Translations under genes and position numbers: made by a program
Assembly (NCBI GenBank): GCA_041658205.1
Contig: JBBAAO010000003.1
Coordinates: 62,001-126,000 of the forward strand
DNA: 64,000 nt
Direction: 5' to 3'
Source of the DNA: Bacteroidota bacterium
Lineage (GTDB): Bacteria > Bacteroidota > Ignavibacteria > UBA10030 > UBA8401
The notes under the pieces: model-generated
Seen by the model: only the letters and a program-made list of their open reading frames with translations
Told to the model about the DNA's origin: nothing
Databases searched by the model: none
Part shown: positions 50,355 to 60,686 of the stretch, one piece after another
Layout: every line of letters begins with the position of its first letter
How positions within the stretch are numbered: position 1 is the first letter of the stretch

Positions 50355-53300
50355 TAGAAATCTCCGCCTAAAGAAAAATAATATTTTGGAACAGAGAAAC
50401 TAGAACCATTATAAGACCATGCCACGTCAATCTTCAACGGCAGTCCGAATAAGAACATTCGCACTCCCATCCCTGTTCCAATCAACAAATCTTGTGTCGC
50501 GATATTTCCCTGAGAGTCTTTTCCAAAAGCACGGAATGCTTTCTCCTTTGTCCATGATGAACCGACATCAAGAAATGTTGCCCCGGTAATATTTCCAAGC
50601 GCAATAGGGAGCCCACCCGTCACCAGATACTGGATGAACGGATACCGTAGCTCATAATTCATCAATGCATATTTTGTTCCATTCTTTACATTGTAATTAA
50701 ATCCACGCATGGGAAGCGCCGGCGTAAGGAATGCAAAATCTTCAATATTCACAATTGGGATTCCGCCGTTTTCAAATTCCCGATTGATCCATCCGTCCGT
50801 ACCGCCAATAAAGAACCGTTGTGCATTTTTGCCGGTGCTTATTCCACCAGAATACCTCATCACAAAGGAATAAGTTTTCCAGAACTTAAAATAGGTTCGG
50901 TAATCAGCCGTATATGTTTGAAAATCAAGCGAGTTCTTTTCGAGTTTTGGACTGACCATAGCGTTCACATTATAGCGTGAGCCATTGTTCGGTGATGTAT
51001 AACCCCACAGCGTATTATCGTGCACATATCCAATACTTGGAATGAGCAATTCTCGGCGTTGGTTGGGGATGACGGAATATTCAAGATTTTCCCTGAGCAG
51101 ATTCATCCAGGAAATACCAAACTCAAATCGATTGAAGCGGTCTAGCGGCATCGAAGCTGATCCGGAAATTCCCCACGTACGGAAGCGATACAAATTTACT
51201 CCAATCTGATCTTCAAGATACAGGAAGCGCGCACTATGATATCCTTGAACACCATAATCAATAAATGCTGGGAGATAATAATAGGCAAGCACATAATCAC
51301 TATTTTTCAAATCAAGCAGCAGGTTCGTTAAAAAATAAATTTGATGATCGCCCAACATATCGCTGAATGCCATCATCGTAGTACCTTGCACTCCGTAAAA
51401 CGTGCTGAACGCTGCATTTCCATAAACAATATCGGGGGAAAAGTTCAGTTTATATTTATTGACAATAAAATTGCTATCGTCATCCATATTCCCAGATATA
51501 GAAAGTGATTTTGTATTCAGCGTCGGAATATTTTCTGATTCCTGTTGTTTGGGTGCCTCGTCATTAAAAACATAATGATTAAAATCAATGTGAACGTTTT
51601 CACCATACACGCTGGTTGTATCGCTTTTTACTTCTGCGGCATTGAGTGCAGATAAGGAATCGGTATTTCGCTTTCCGGAAAGTTGTTTGCGCTTAATATA
51701 TTCCGTTGGTTCCAATTGAGCAACATCAAGTTTTTTCTCAAACGGTGTTTTCAAAAGGAAGATATCAAATCCCGCCTGATCCAAAGCAGAAAAAGCAAGT
51801 TTATTGCCATCCGCTGATAGAGAAAGTTGATATACGCCTGTGATGGAATTGGTGATCGGTCTATCCTGCTGTGTAACAAGATTTCGCTCATACACATTAC
51901 CATTGCCGTTTCTGTCGGAGACATACAATAGTTTTTGACCGTCCGGTGAAATGACTGGTGAAGTTTCATCACTTCCTTCGTCGCTGGTAATGCGCACAAC
52001 AGTACCGCTGGAAACTTCAAGTGAATACAGATCTAATTGTTTATATGCTGCCCGGACCATCTTAAAGTTTGCCGGGAGCATATTGCGGGAAAGATTGTCT
52101 TTTCGATCAGAAACGAAATAGATCTTTGTTCCGTCAGGAGACCATACCGGATCGGAGTCTGAAAACGGATCGTCCGTAAGATTTTTCAATTCTTTGGTTG
52201 AAAGATCATAAGAATAAATATCCGATTGGTACGATGTGTTTCCGACAAAAATGATCTTATCCCCTTTGTGCGACCAATCGATGGTGAATATTCCTTCAAG
52301 ATCGAACTCAATCTTTTCCTCGTCACCGCTATTGACGTCGATCAAATAGATAGCATCCCGTTCGCCGCTTTTTGCTGCCAAAGCAATCTTTTTTCCATCG
52401 GGGGACCAGCTCATTCCCGGCGTGAGTAGATGCAGCTCTTCAAAATTTTTCGTCCGTTGACCATCCACCACTTTGGTGATCTTATTATCAATCGTGGACA
52501 TTATATAGACATCAAAATAGTCATCACGGTCTGAGATAAACGCCAGTTTGTCTCCTTGGGGCGAAATTGCCGGACTGGTGTTATAAAAATTATTTTCTTT
52601 TACATGGTTCGTCATGCGGGTTGAAAAATCTTCCGGTTCTTCACGCTTGGCAACATCAGGCCAGTAGAGTACTTTTTGTTCTTTATGCCAACGTTCAGAA
52701 AGTTCTTCCACACTTAAGCCAATAGCGCTCTTAAAACCCGCATCAACATTTCTCAATGACTTTATACGGTGTAATACCTCGGCAATTTTTTGATCGCCGT
52801 ATTTGTTTGCGATATAATAGAAAACGGATTGACCGCCACGATAGGCGAAATATCCTCCTAAAAATTCAATCGGAGGAAGATATGTGTTGATTGTTGCATC
52901 ACGCATGAACATGTCGGAGTTCGTATCCCATTTCAGAGCCTCATATTCGGCAAATCCTTCGCTAATCCACATCGGAAGTTGTATTCGGATATTGTTGGAT
53001 ATAATCGATTGGATGGAACCGCCGTAGAACATGTCATTCATTACAGCATGTACTAATTCGTGATGAATCACATGGCGGAATTGACGATAATTTCCTTCAA
53101 ACGGAAGTACGACACGGTTTTTAAACAGTTCGGTAACACCGCCGATCCCTTCTTCAAGATATTCCCCAACAACATTTGTTTGTTGAAAATCGTTATGTGA
53201 ATTATAGACCATGATGGCGATGCGGTTGTTTAATTGATACCGCATTGTGTTGCTGATGGATGTGTATGCGGATTCGGCAGCAAAGGCTGCGAAATTAGCG

Positions 53301-53458
53301 ATTGACGCTCCGCCATCATAAAAGTAAATATCGAAATGACTTGTTTGAATGAACGACCAATTGAATGGTTTATATTGGACTTTATTTTTTCCAAAACTCC
53401 CATCCTGCGCCAGAAGAAATGATGAACAAAGCGCGAGCACGATCAATAATTTTTTCAT
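50354..53458 (-). CDS. Peptidase-like / PD40 propeller / outer-membrane barrel fusion
   Basis: Predicted 1034 residues in three parts. After a signal peptide (1-17), residues ~25-260 form a gluzincin-type metallopeptidase with HELVH (His133, Glu134, His137) and the third-ligand helix EGFAEYE (Glu167/Glu171). Residues ~290-600 are TolB-like PD40 propeller blades, seen as repeats of the form SPDGTKIYFVSDR, SPDGQKLLYVSDRNG and SADGNKLAFSALD. The last ~350 residues are beta-rich with GYTSPNNGSRYNV, FFIGGTDGWINRE and MRGFNYNVKNG, ending in YYFSLGGDF with a terminal Phe, typical of an Omp85/BamA-like barrel. Function unknown; a surface processing or assembly role is inferred. ATG 53458 follows GGGGTAG; an ATG 14 codons earlier is less likely. 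Confidence 0.85.
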   Translation of the reverse strand: MKKLLIVLALCSSFLLAQDGSFGKNKVQYKPFNWSFIQTSHFDIYFYDGGASIANFAAFAAESAYTSISNTMRYQLNNRIAIMVYNSHNDFQQTNVVGEYLEEGIGGVTELFKNRVVLPFEGNYRQFRHVIHHELVHAVMNDMFYGGSIQSIISNNIRIQLPMWISEGFAEYEALKWDTNSDMFMRDATINTYLPPIEFLGGYFAYRGGQSVFYYIANKYGDQKIAEVLHRIKSLRNVDAGFKSAIGLSVEELSERWHKEQKVLYWPDVAKREEPEDFSTRMTNHVKENNFYNTSPAISPQGDKLAFISDRDDYFDVYIMSTIDNKITKVVDGQRTKNFEELHLLTPGMSWSPDGKKIALAAKSGERDAIYLIDVNSGDEEKIEFDLEGIFTIDWSHKGDKIIFVGNTSYQSDIYSYDLSTKELKNLTDDPFSDSDPVWSPDGTKIYFVSDRKDNLSRNMLPANFKMVRAAYKQLDLYSLEVSSGTVVRITSDEGSDETSPVISPDGQKLLYVSDRNGNGNVYERNLVTQQDRPITNSITGVYQLSLSADGNKLAFSALDQAGFDIFLLKTPFEKKLDVAQLEPTEYIKRKQLSGKRNTDSLSALNAAEVKSDTTSVYGENVHIDFNHYVFNDEAPKQQESENIPTLNTKSLSISGNMDDDSNFIVNKYKLNFSPDIVYGNAAFSTFYGVQGTTMMAFSDMLGDHQIYFLTNLLLDLKNSDYVLAYYYLPAFIDYGVQGYHSARFLYLEDQIGVNLYRFRTWGISGSASMPLDRFNRFEFGISWMNLLRENLEYSVIPNQRRELLIPSIGYVHDNTLWGYTSPNNGSRYNVNAMVSPKLEKNSLDFQTYTADYRTYFKFWKTYSFVMRYSGGISTGKNAQRFFIGGTDGWINREFENGGIPIVNIEDFAFLTPALPMRGFNYNVKNGTKYALMNYELRYPFIQYLVTGGLPIALGNITGATFLDVGSSWTKEKAFRAFGKDSQGNIATQDLLIGTGMGVRMFLFGLPLKIDVAWSYNGSSFSVPKYYFSLGGDF

Positions 53459-53505
53459 AACTACCCCGTTGTGTCTTCTACAAATAGAACAGTCCAACAA
53501 AATCT

Positions 53506-55680
53506 TTAATTCCTTCGTTGTTTCCCTTTTTTCTTTTTTCCCTCTTCTTTAATATCCGTTTCAACAAGGACAAAATCAATCTGTCGACGCTCTGGAGTGA
53601 CTTTCGCCACCTTTACAGTTATAGAGTCGCCCAAACGAAGTCGTTTCCCTTTTCGTTCACCAATCAGGGCATATTGTTTTTCGTCAAAAACATAATAATC
53701 ATCATCCAGATCCCGCACATGCAACAATCCTTCCACAAGAATGTTATTGATCTCAACAAAAACTCCATATTGAATTACACCGGAAATTATCCCCTCGAAT
53801 TCTACGCCGATATGCTGACGCATATATTCTACCTGCATTACTTTTACGGAATCTCTTTCCGCTTCCGCAGCAGCTTTTTCCCGTTCCGAACAATGTTTGC
53901 ACATTGCGGGAAGTTCCTTTTTCATGGACTGCTTTCGCTTCTCGTTCATTCCGTTTGTATAATCCCACAAGAGCCGGTGCACAAGCAAGTCAGGATAACG
54001 GCGAATCGGTGATGTAAAATGGGAATAATGCTCAAACGCCAAACCAAAGTGGCCAATGTTGTCCGTAGAATAAACTGCCTTTGCCATGCTTCTTAATGCA
54101 ACTTCATTGATAAGATTCTCTTCCTTTGTCCCCTTGATCTCAAGAAGAAGCTGCTGCAAATCTTTCGTTGAAGAAGACTGCGACACGTTTAATTTGTGTC
54201 CAAACTTTCTGACAAATTCTTCCAACGTGCGAAGTTTTTCTTTATCCGGCAAATCGTGGATACGGTACACAAACGGAAGTATTTCACCATTTTTCTGTAA
54301 TGTTTCGATATGTGCTGCTACCGTCTGGTTTGCCAGCAGCATACATTCTTCTACCAGTTGATGACTCTTCAATCTTTTTTTAATGTAGATGTCAACCGGT
54401 TTTCCTTTGTCGTCATAGGTAAATCGTGCTTCGGGCGAATCAAAATCAATGCTTCCATTATGCATCCGTTTTTTCCGGAGAATTTTTGCCGCAGACCACA
54501 GTTGGTTCAACTCTTCTGAATATTCCCCTTTTTTATTATCAAGAATAGTTTCCGCTTCTTCATAGGTGAATCTTCGTTTGGAATTAATGACACTTCGAGC
54601 AAACTCGTATTTTCGCACTCTTCCCTTATCCGTAACATTCATGAACACGGTATACGTTAGACGATCCTTGTGAGGAACAAGACTGCAAATGTTGTTGGAG
54701 AGTTTTTCCGGAAGCATTGGAATTACTTGATTGGCAAGATAAACGGATGTTCCTCTCGCAAATGCTTCCTGATCAAGGACGCTTCCTTCAGTCACATACG
54801 CACTGACATCGGCAATATGGACACCGATTCGATATGAACCACCTTCGAGCACTTCAATAGAAAGCGCGTCGTCAAAATCTTTCGCATCGTGAGGATCAAT
54901 AGTGAGTATTGCTGTTTTACGAAGATCCAGCCGTTTATCTATCTCAGTTTGAGGTATCTCCGCAGGAATGCTTGCTGCTGCATGTTCTACCTCTTTAGGA
55001 AACGATGTTGGTAATCGATATGCTTGTATTACCGAGCGAAGCTCAACGAATGGATCGCCCGCAGCACCAAGGGTGGAAATAATCCGGCCTTCGGGATTCT
55101 TATACGGATCATCCCATTCCACAAGTTCTACGAGCACTTTATCGCCAGATTCCGCTCCATTTAAATCTTCGGGAGGGATATAAAAATCCCGTTTCACCGT
55201 CGGGTCATCGGGAAGGACAAAATAGAAGCTTTTGCTTTTCTGCAGTGTCCCGCCAAACTGTGTGTGAGCGCGTGAAACCACATTCAAGACTTCGCCCGTG
55301 TTTACCGAAGACTCATTTTTTTTATTTTTTTTCGAAACAAATACCGCAATATCAACAACATCTCCATTGAATGCCGTATGTAACGATTCTTTATCAATAA
55401 AAACTTCGCCGTGATTGGTGGTAACGACGCCGTTTCCTCGTTTATCAACTTTCACTGTACCTTGAATTTTGTTCGACGTGGCGGCAATGTGATATCCGCG
55501 CTGTTTCGTCCACTTCAATTCTCCTTTATCCACCATAGTATGTAAAATATGGCGAAGCTCTTGAAATTCACTTTCTTCGGAGATGCGAAACAATCTTTTA
55601 AGCTGACGCGATTTGAACCCTTCTTTGGTCCGTTTGGAAAGATATGCAATGACCTGGTCACGCAATTGATTGGTTTTCAT
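53506..55680 (-). CDS. rnr: Exoribonuclease RNase R
   Basis: Predicted 724 residues. It degrades structured RNA 3' to 5'. Order: winged-helix N-terminus (LRDQVIAYLSKRTKEGFKSR), cold-shock domains (~65-230, GTVKVDKRGNGVVTTNHGEV), RNB nuclease domain with the catalytic aspartates in TIDPHDAKDFDDALSIE, later FGLAFEHYSHFTSPIRRYPD, and an S1 domain (GVEFEGIISGVIQYGVFVEI) with a Lys-rich tail. The length fits RNase R. It lies between the envelope fusion protein and tamB on the same strand with only 8 nt to tamB, so all may be one transcript. Confidence 0.96.
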   Translation of the reverse strand: MKTNQLRDQVIAYLSKRTKEGFKSRQLKRLFRISEESEFQELRHILHTMVDKGELKWTKQRGYHIAATSNKIQGTVKVDKRGNGVVTTNHGEVFIDKESLHTAFNGDVVDIAVFVSKKNKKNESSVNTGEVLNVVSRAHTQFGGTLQKSKSFYFVLPDDPTVKRDFYIPPEDLNGAESGDKVLVELVEWDDPYKNPEGRIISTLGAAGDPFVELRSVIQAYRLPTSFPKEVEHAAASIPAEIPQTEIDKRLDLRKTAILTIDPHDAKDFDDALSIEVLEGGSYRIGVHIADVSAYVTEGSVLDQEAFARGTSVYLANQVIPMLPEKLSNNICSLVPHKDRLTYTVFMNVTDKGRVRKYEFARSVINSKRRFTYEEAETILDNKKGEYSEELNQLWSAAKILRKKRMHNGSIDFDSPEARFTYDDKGKPVDIYIKKRLKSHQLVEECMLLANQTVAAHIETLQKNGEILPFVYRIHDLPDKEKLRTLEEFVRKFGHKLNVSQSSSTKDLQQLLLEIKGTKEENLINEVALRSMAKAVYSTDNIGHFGLAFEHYSHFTSPIRRYPDLLVHRLLWDYTNGMNEKRKQSMKKELPAMCKHCSEREKAAAEAERDSVKVMQVEYMRQHIGVEFEGIISGVIQYGVFVEINNILVEGLLHVRDLDDDYYVFDEKQYALIGERKGKRLRLGDSITVKVAKVTPERRQIDFVLVETDIKEEGKKKKGKQRRN

Positions 55681-55688
55681 GAGGTATG

Positions 55689-58600
55689 TTAAAAAGTGAA
55701 GCGATAGAAAAGACGCGCACCAAGAATTGTGCGTGCTTGAATTGAATAGTCATAGTTCTCAGTTTTTTTCTCAACTTCAAACATGAAATTACGGTTCTGC
55801 TTTCCCAGCACCGGCATCTGAACGCTGATGTTGGTATTGTTGACATCCTTAAAAACGCGGCCGCCGAAATTGATCACCGCATCCATAAATTCACCGGTGA
55901 TGTTAATGTCTGTTTCCGACGTCACATTACGCACTTCTACTCGTTTTACAAAGGGAATATTATTTTCTTTGATGAAGTCCATAACCACACCGGAAAGTAA
56001 GCTGTTGATGAACGTTCCGCCGATTGCTTCGGTCAATTGATTTCCCAACCGATTACGATCATACAAAGACAACTCTTCGCGGAACCGACCGGATTCGCCG
56101 GAAGACGAGGTCAATAAAAATGCAATCGCGTCGTTCTCCACATCACCAAGTCTTGGAATTTCCCGATCATTCTGATCAACAGTTGCCAATCCAATCTTTA
56201 ATTTAGGATTAAAACGGTTCCCTGTAATTTCCAATGATACAACTACTTTTTCAATATCAATAGCTTCAGCGCAATTTCCGGTTTCCGGATCGGGTTTTTT
56301 ACAGTGTGTTCCTTCATATTTTGCAAGAATATTTAATTGAGGATTTTGTGCATCCCCGACAAATGTCAGAGTTCCTGTCGCTTTAAACTCCTTGTAAAAC
56401 TTATAGTTTGAGCCCTCACCGACATTAATTGTTCCTGTCAGCTGTTGTCCGGATTCATCTTTTTTCAACACCATCTTTCCATTCAGTTCGGCAGATAACT
56501 CTTCGTAGGCTGTAGCTTCAGCATTAAACACCATTTTTACGCTGACGTTTCCTTGAGTCTGTATCGTCAATTCGTAACCGAACCCGTCTAGAAATGTTCG
56601 CTCACCATCTTTAGCTTTTAATGTGGGACTAATCATTTGAAGAATTTTTTTCACCAATGTTGTGTCAACGATACTTCGGGAAGTATCATCCACAAAAACC
56701 ACGTCGTCAAAACGGGCAGAAGAGAATGAAGCTGATTGCTGTGTAGGAGGAAATGTGATAAACGCTTCTTGCACCAACACTTCTCCTATTACTCTGGAAC
56801 GTTCAAATGTCCCTTCGAATTTCAATCCGTTCTGCCCTGTTCGCGTGATGAGACTTCCAAAAAATGATTGATTTGCTGCTCGTGAATTTTCCGTCAGCAC
56901 CAATAATTCACCATTCATTGTTAAATGATACTCGGAGGGTGCAAATCCCTTTAACAAAATATAACCTCCTACAGAAACTACACCGTCGGAATAATCCTTT
57001 TTCATATTGCTAATCTTGAATTCAGGAAACTTCATTCGCTGACTGTCCAAAACGATCTTTCCCGCTACAGTATATTCAATCCCCGACATTTCTAAACGGA
57101 ATGATCCATCACGCACACGCAAGGATCCCGCCATTAAAGGTTCGCTCAATGAACCGGTAATATCGATCATTCCATCCGCTTTCCCTTTCATTCGGTCAAT
57201 CTCAGGAATAAAGATGTCGAACATTTCAACAGGCAGATTCCCCGCTGTCAATCGAATATCCATTCCTTGAAAACGTGTTCGATTATCAACATCGGTAAAG
57301 CTCAGATCGATGGGAACTACTCCTTCAAGATTAAAACTGGTCGCTGTGTCTATTTTTTGCTCATTGCTTAATTCTATCTTAATTCCTGCTTTTTTCTTCG
57401 CATAATTGAGAGCCACATCCAAATTGCCAAAATTGCTATTGCGGTAAGAGATATCCTTCCCCTCCATTTGTGAGAGTATGATAGGATTTTCAACCGTTCC
57501 GGTAATTTTTACTGCAGCATCTATCGTACCGCCAAGAGCAAACGCCTGCTGTCTGAATTCCGGTGATGTATTCACAAAAAAGATATCCGACAATGCAAAG
57601 TTCGTTATGGATGCATCAACCATAATGGCTCCACGGTAATCATACTTTCCTTTTATAAAAAACTCTTCATCCCCGCGAATAAATATTGAAGAGTCGATGA
57701 TAAAACCGTCCCGTGTTTCGGTCGCAATAAATGGACCGGAATTTTGAATCGCCAAGCCTTGATATTTTGCATTCAATCGCGATATGGTGAACCGATTGAG
57801 TAAGTCCGATACTTCAATTTCACCTTCTACCGCAGCGGTAAGCATTGTATCAATATCTGTTGCAACAAAATATTTCCCTTTTTGATTGTTGAAGTCGAAA
57901 TTCAATTGCATCAGCCGAAACGAGGTTTTATTCACCGTGAGTTCATCACCGTTAAAACGAACGGTCATGTTCAACGGATCGATCGGTGAGATCAATTCGG
58001 GCAAGGAAATATTTTTTAGTGCATAATCTAAACTGACATTTGTTGCACCAATATGTGCCGAAGTGTCTGCATAACTACCGTGAGCGAGTTGAATAATTCC
58101 GGATGACGATGAATGTACTGTATCGCTCTGAATTGATCCTTTCGCTGTTCCCACAAGATCTAATTCCGGAAACCTGAAAAATGTTGAAATCGGCTTCAAA
58201 TTCTTCAGATTCAGATCATAGGAAAGAGAACTTTCTCTGAGTGGAATTGACGAATTGTCTGGCAGCGAATCCAACACTAGATGAATCGTTGAATCAATAA
58301 TCCCCCGTTGATATGTATATATCTTATTTAATCCGGCAAGATGTGTCTGAACATTATTCACAATATCCTTGATAGTAAATTTTCCCTTTATCTGACCATC
58401 CACAAGCGGGGATTGGACGGTAAGGATATCGTTATTGGTTGAATCTTTCAGCCACTTTACAATAATCTGGGCGCTGTCAAACGGAATTCCATTGAAATTG
58501 GACTCGTGAATATCAATTTTGGTGTCAGAATAATTATCAAACAATGATAAACCTTTTCCGAACCGATCGATATCAAAGGATATATTTGACGTATAAAAAT

Positions 58601-60200
58601 TGTCTTGTAATATTGGAGCCAGATTCAATCCGCGGATTATTCCGGAAAGAGCATATTCCGGCAAATTTTGATCGGTAAAATCTATCGAAGTTTTAAGAGT
58701 AATATTACCATCAGGCGAACGAAGCGCAATATCGCTGTTGAATTTCTTCTCATGTGCTTTTATTGAAACGGAGGTGGCGTTCAATGGAATATTTCTAAAG
58801 GAAGAAGAATCTATTTCAATAGTTGCTTCTGCATTTAACTTATCCAGTGAAACTCCTTCTCCTTCAATAAAAATTCTGGTATTCAAACGGGAAGTGAGCT
58901 CATTCGTTGCAAATATTTTTTCAAAATTTACGTCATTTCCGGCAAGAATCCCTTTGTAATGTATATTTTCTTCCGTTATGACCATTTGTCCGTCAACAGT
59001 TACAGTCCCTGCGGCAGATTTTATCTTGGAAATGGCAAGAAAATCAAGAGGCTTTCCGACAAATTGAAAATCCAGCGTTATCAATCCAAGGTTTTTATAA
59101 TTCGGAATGTTAAAATACGGCATCAATGTCGGGACATCGTCAGGATTAATTGTGCTATTGGATGAGACAATATTTAACCGAAGATCTTCGGGTTTGTAGA
59201 CGTTCGATACGGTACCAGAAAGCGAAATAGAAGAAGTACCAAACTTTGTATTGAGACGCTTCACTGAAACATTTTCAAAATTTCCTTCCATCTCACCCTC
59301 AAAAATTATATTCCCTTCTATAAAATCTAATGAAGGGAGAAAGACTTGAATATCACGTGAAAGAATATTGGATGGGAAAATGGTGAGTGATACCTGACTT
59401 CGGCGAAGATCAATTAAATCACTGATTGCAAAAGCATCAATATTATCTATCGATACAGATGTTTTGATTCGCGAATCCGGGGTAATAATAGTAAGATCTT
59501 TTACGGAAGTTTGTTGTTTGGTATGCCGAACATTGGCAGAAAGTTTTGCAAGCATGAAATTCTGCTGCAATGATAAAAACGAGAAATCAGTAACAGTAAC
59601 ATCAATCTCTTTTTCCGAATATTTTCCACGCAGGTCAATATTGACCTTTTCAAGAAGAATATTGTGGTAATTAATGCTTGGTTTTCCGTTCCGATCGACG
59701 ATCGATTTGTCATATTCTCCCGTAGAATCCGTAAGGTGAAACCGTGCGTTGGATATCCGAACACGGCGGGCAGTGATTAACAACGTCGACTCCGTGGAAT
59801 CTTTTAGTGATGGGTTTTTCGCTAAATGATTAACATTCCAATCGCCGTTCTTCCACCGAGTGAGATTAATTGAAGGATTTTCCAATGTTAACGTATCAAT
59901 GGATATTTTATTTCTGAGAAGATCAAGCGCATTGTATTGAACGTTAAGTTTTCCCGCCTCTAAGAATGGAGCGCCGTCAATATACATCATGACTGTATCC
60001 ACAGTAAATCCGCTGAAAAGATTTCCATTGATCTCGCCGATGTAAATATCGGCATTGAGTTCGCTAGCAAGGTACGTATAGAAGGTCGACCGAAGCGTTT
60101 TGCGAAACAATGGAGTCTGCGTGAACAGTGCGGTTCCGATCGCCACAAGTATCACGGCAAGAAAAGAATACAAAAATATTTTAGAGAGCTTTTTTATCAT
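55689..60200 (-). CDS. TamB-like translocation/assembly module protein
   Basis: Predicted 1503 residues. An N-terminal membrane anchor (KIFLYSFLAVILVAIGTALF) is followed by AsmA-like start YLASELNADIYIGEINGNLF, a very long series of beta strands that would form the groove-shaped bridge across the periplasm, and the conserved C-terminal DUF490/TamB domain (LNGKMVLKKDESGQQLTGTI, LSLYDRNRLGNQLTEAIGGT, FINSLLSGVVMDF). TamB-type proteins carry phospholipids to the outer membrane and aid insertion of some barrels. The size is in the usual range. It is next to genes for outer-membrane and LPS-core functions, 3 nt after rfaE2. Confidence 0.93.
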   Translation of the reverse strand: MIKKLSKIFLYSFLAVILVAIGTALFTQTPLFRKTLRSTFYTYLASELNADIYIGEINGNLFSGFTVDTVMMYIDGAPFLEAGKLNVQYNALDLLRNKISIDTLTLENPSINLTRWKNGDWNVNHLAKNPSLKDSTESTLLITARRVRISNARFHLTDSTGEYDKSIVDRNGKPSINYHNILLEKVNIDLRGKYSEKEIDVTVTDFSFLSLQQNFMLAKLSANVRHTKQQTSVKDLTIITPDSRIKTSVSIDNIDAFAISDLIDLRRSQVSLTIFPSNILSRDIQVFLPSLDFIEGNIIFEGEMEGNFENVSVKRLNTKFGTSSISLSGTVSNVYKPEDLRLNIVSSNSTINPDDVPTLMPYFNIPNYKNLGLITLDFQFVGKPLDFLAISKIKSAAGTVTVDGQMVITEENIHYKGILAGNDVNFEKIFATNELTSRLNTRIFIEGEGVSLDKLNAEATIEIDSSSFRNIPLNATSVSIKAHEKKFNSDIALRSPDGNITLKTSIDFTDQNLPEYALSGIIRGLNLAPILQDNFYTSNISFDIDRFGKGLSLFDNYSDTKIDIHESNFNGIPFDSAQIIVKWLKDSTNNDILTVQSPLVDGQIKGKFTIKDIVNNVQTHLAGLNKIYTYQRGIIDSTIHLVLDSLPDNSSIPLRESSLSYDLNLKNLKPISTFFRFPELDLVGTAKGSIQSDTVHSSSSGIIQLAHGSYADTSAHIGATNVSLDYALKNISLPELISPIDPLNMTVRFNGDELTVNKTSFRLMQLNFDFNNQKGKYFVATDIDTMLTAAVEGEIEVSDLLNRFTISRLNAKYQGLAIQNSGPFIATETRDGFIIDSSIFIRGDEEFFIKGKYDYRGAIMVDASITNFALSDIFFVNTSPEFRQQAFALGGTIDAAVKITGTVENPIILSQMEGKDISYRNSNFGNLDVALNYAKKKAGIKIELSNEQKIDTATSFNLEGVVPIDLSFTDVDNRTRFQGMDIRLTAGNLPVEMFDIFIPEIDRMKGKADGMIDITGSLSEPLMAGSLRVRDGSFRLEMSGIEYTVAGKIVLDSQRMKFPEFKISNMKKDYSDGVVSVGGYILLKGFAPSEYHLTMNGELLVLTENSRAANQSFFGSLITRTGQNGLKFEGTFERSRVIGEVLVQEAFITFPPTQQSASFSSARFDDVVFVDDTSRSIVDTTLVKKILQMISPTLKAKDGERTFLDGFGYELTIQTQGNVSVKMVFNAEATAYEELSAELNGKMVLKKDESGQQLTGTINVGEGSNYKFYKEFKATGTLTFVGDAQNPQLNILAKYEGTHCKKPDPETGNCAEAIDIEKVVVSLEITGNRFNPKLKIGLATVDQNDREIPRLGDVENDAIAFLLTSSSGESGRFREELSLYDRNRLGNQLTEAIGGTFINSLLSGVVMDFIKENNIPFVKRVEVRNVTSETDINITGEFMDAVINFGGRVFKDVNNTNISVQMPVLGKQNRNFMFEVEKKTENYDYSIQARTILGARLFYRFTF

Positions 60201-60203
60201 GAA

Positions 60204-60686
60204 TTATTTCTTACCAAAGCGGCTCACGATTGTTTCCACAATATTGCTGGTAGATTTATCCGGGACAAATTCAATTGTTTGAACTTTTCCCCCGGCACGC
60301 TCAACAATATCTTTCCCAACGATGTCGTTGAGGGAATAATCCGCCCCTTTCACAAGAATGTCCGGTAAAAGCAGCGATATAATATTGTAGGGCGTATCTT
60401 CGTCAAAAAGACAGACCGCATCGACACACGCTAATTGAGATAAAACAAATGCTCTATCCTCTTCCTTCACTATTGGCCGAAGATCTCCTTTGATTCGTTT
60501 CACTGAAGCATCGGAATTCATTCCAACAATTAAACGATCACCAAGCGATTTCGCTTTGGTTAAATATTCGATATGTCCTCGATGAAGAATATCAAACACG
60601 CCATTGGTGAACACAATGGTAAGATGTTGTTTCTTCCATTGGGTTCTTGTTTCAGCCAATGTTGATTGCGTGTAAACGTTTCCCAT
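60204..60686 (-). CDS. rfaE2: Heptose 1-phosphate adenylyltransferase (RfaE domain 2)
   Basis: Predicted 160 residues. A nucleotidyltransferase with HxGH-type motif in TNGVFDILHRGHIEYLTKAK and the pattern LIVGMNSDASVKRIKGDLRP. It makes ADP-D-glycero-beta-D-manno-heptose for LPS core or S-layer glycans. In enterobacteria it is fused to the kinase as HldE; here it is a separate gene whose start overlaps the kinase stop by one base. The C-terminus (GKVQTIEFVPDKSTSNIVET) is the family standard. Confidence 0.95.
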   Translation of the reverse strand: MGNVYTQSTLAETRTQWKKQHLTIVFTNGVFDILHRGHIEYLTKAKSLGDRLIVGMNSDASVKRIKGDLRPIVKEEDRAFVLSQLACVDAVCLFDEDTPYNIISLLLPDILVKGADYSLNDIVGKDIVERAGGKVQTIEFVPDKSTSNIVETIVSRFGKK

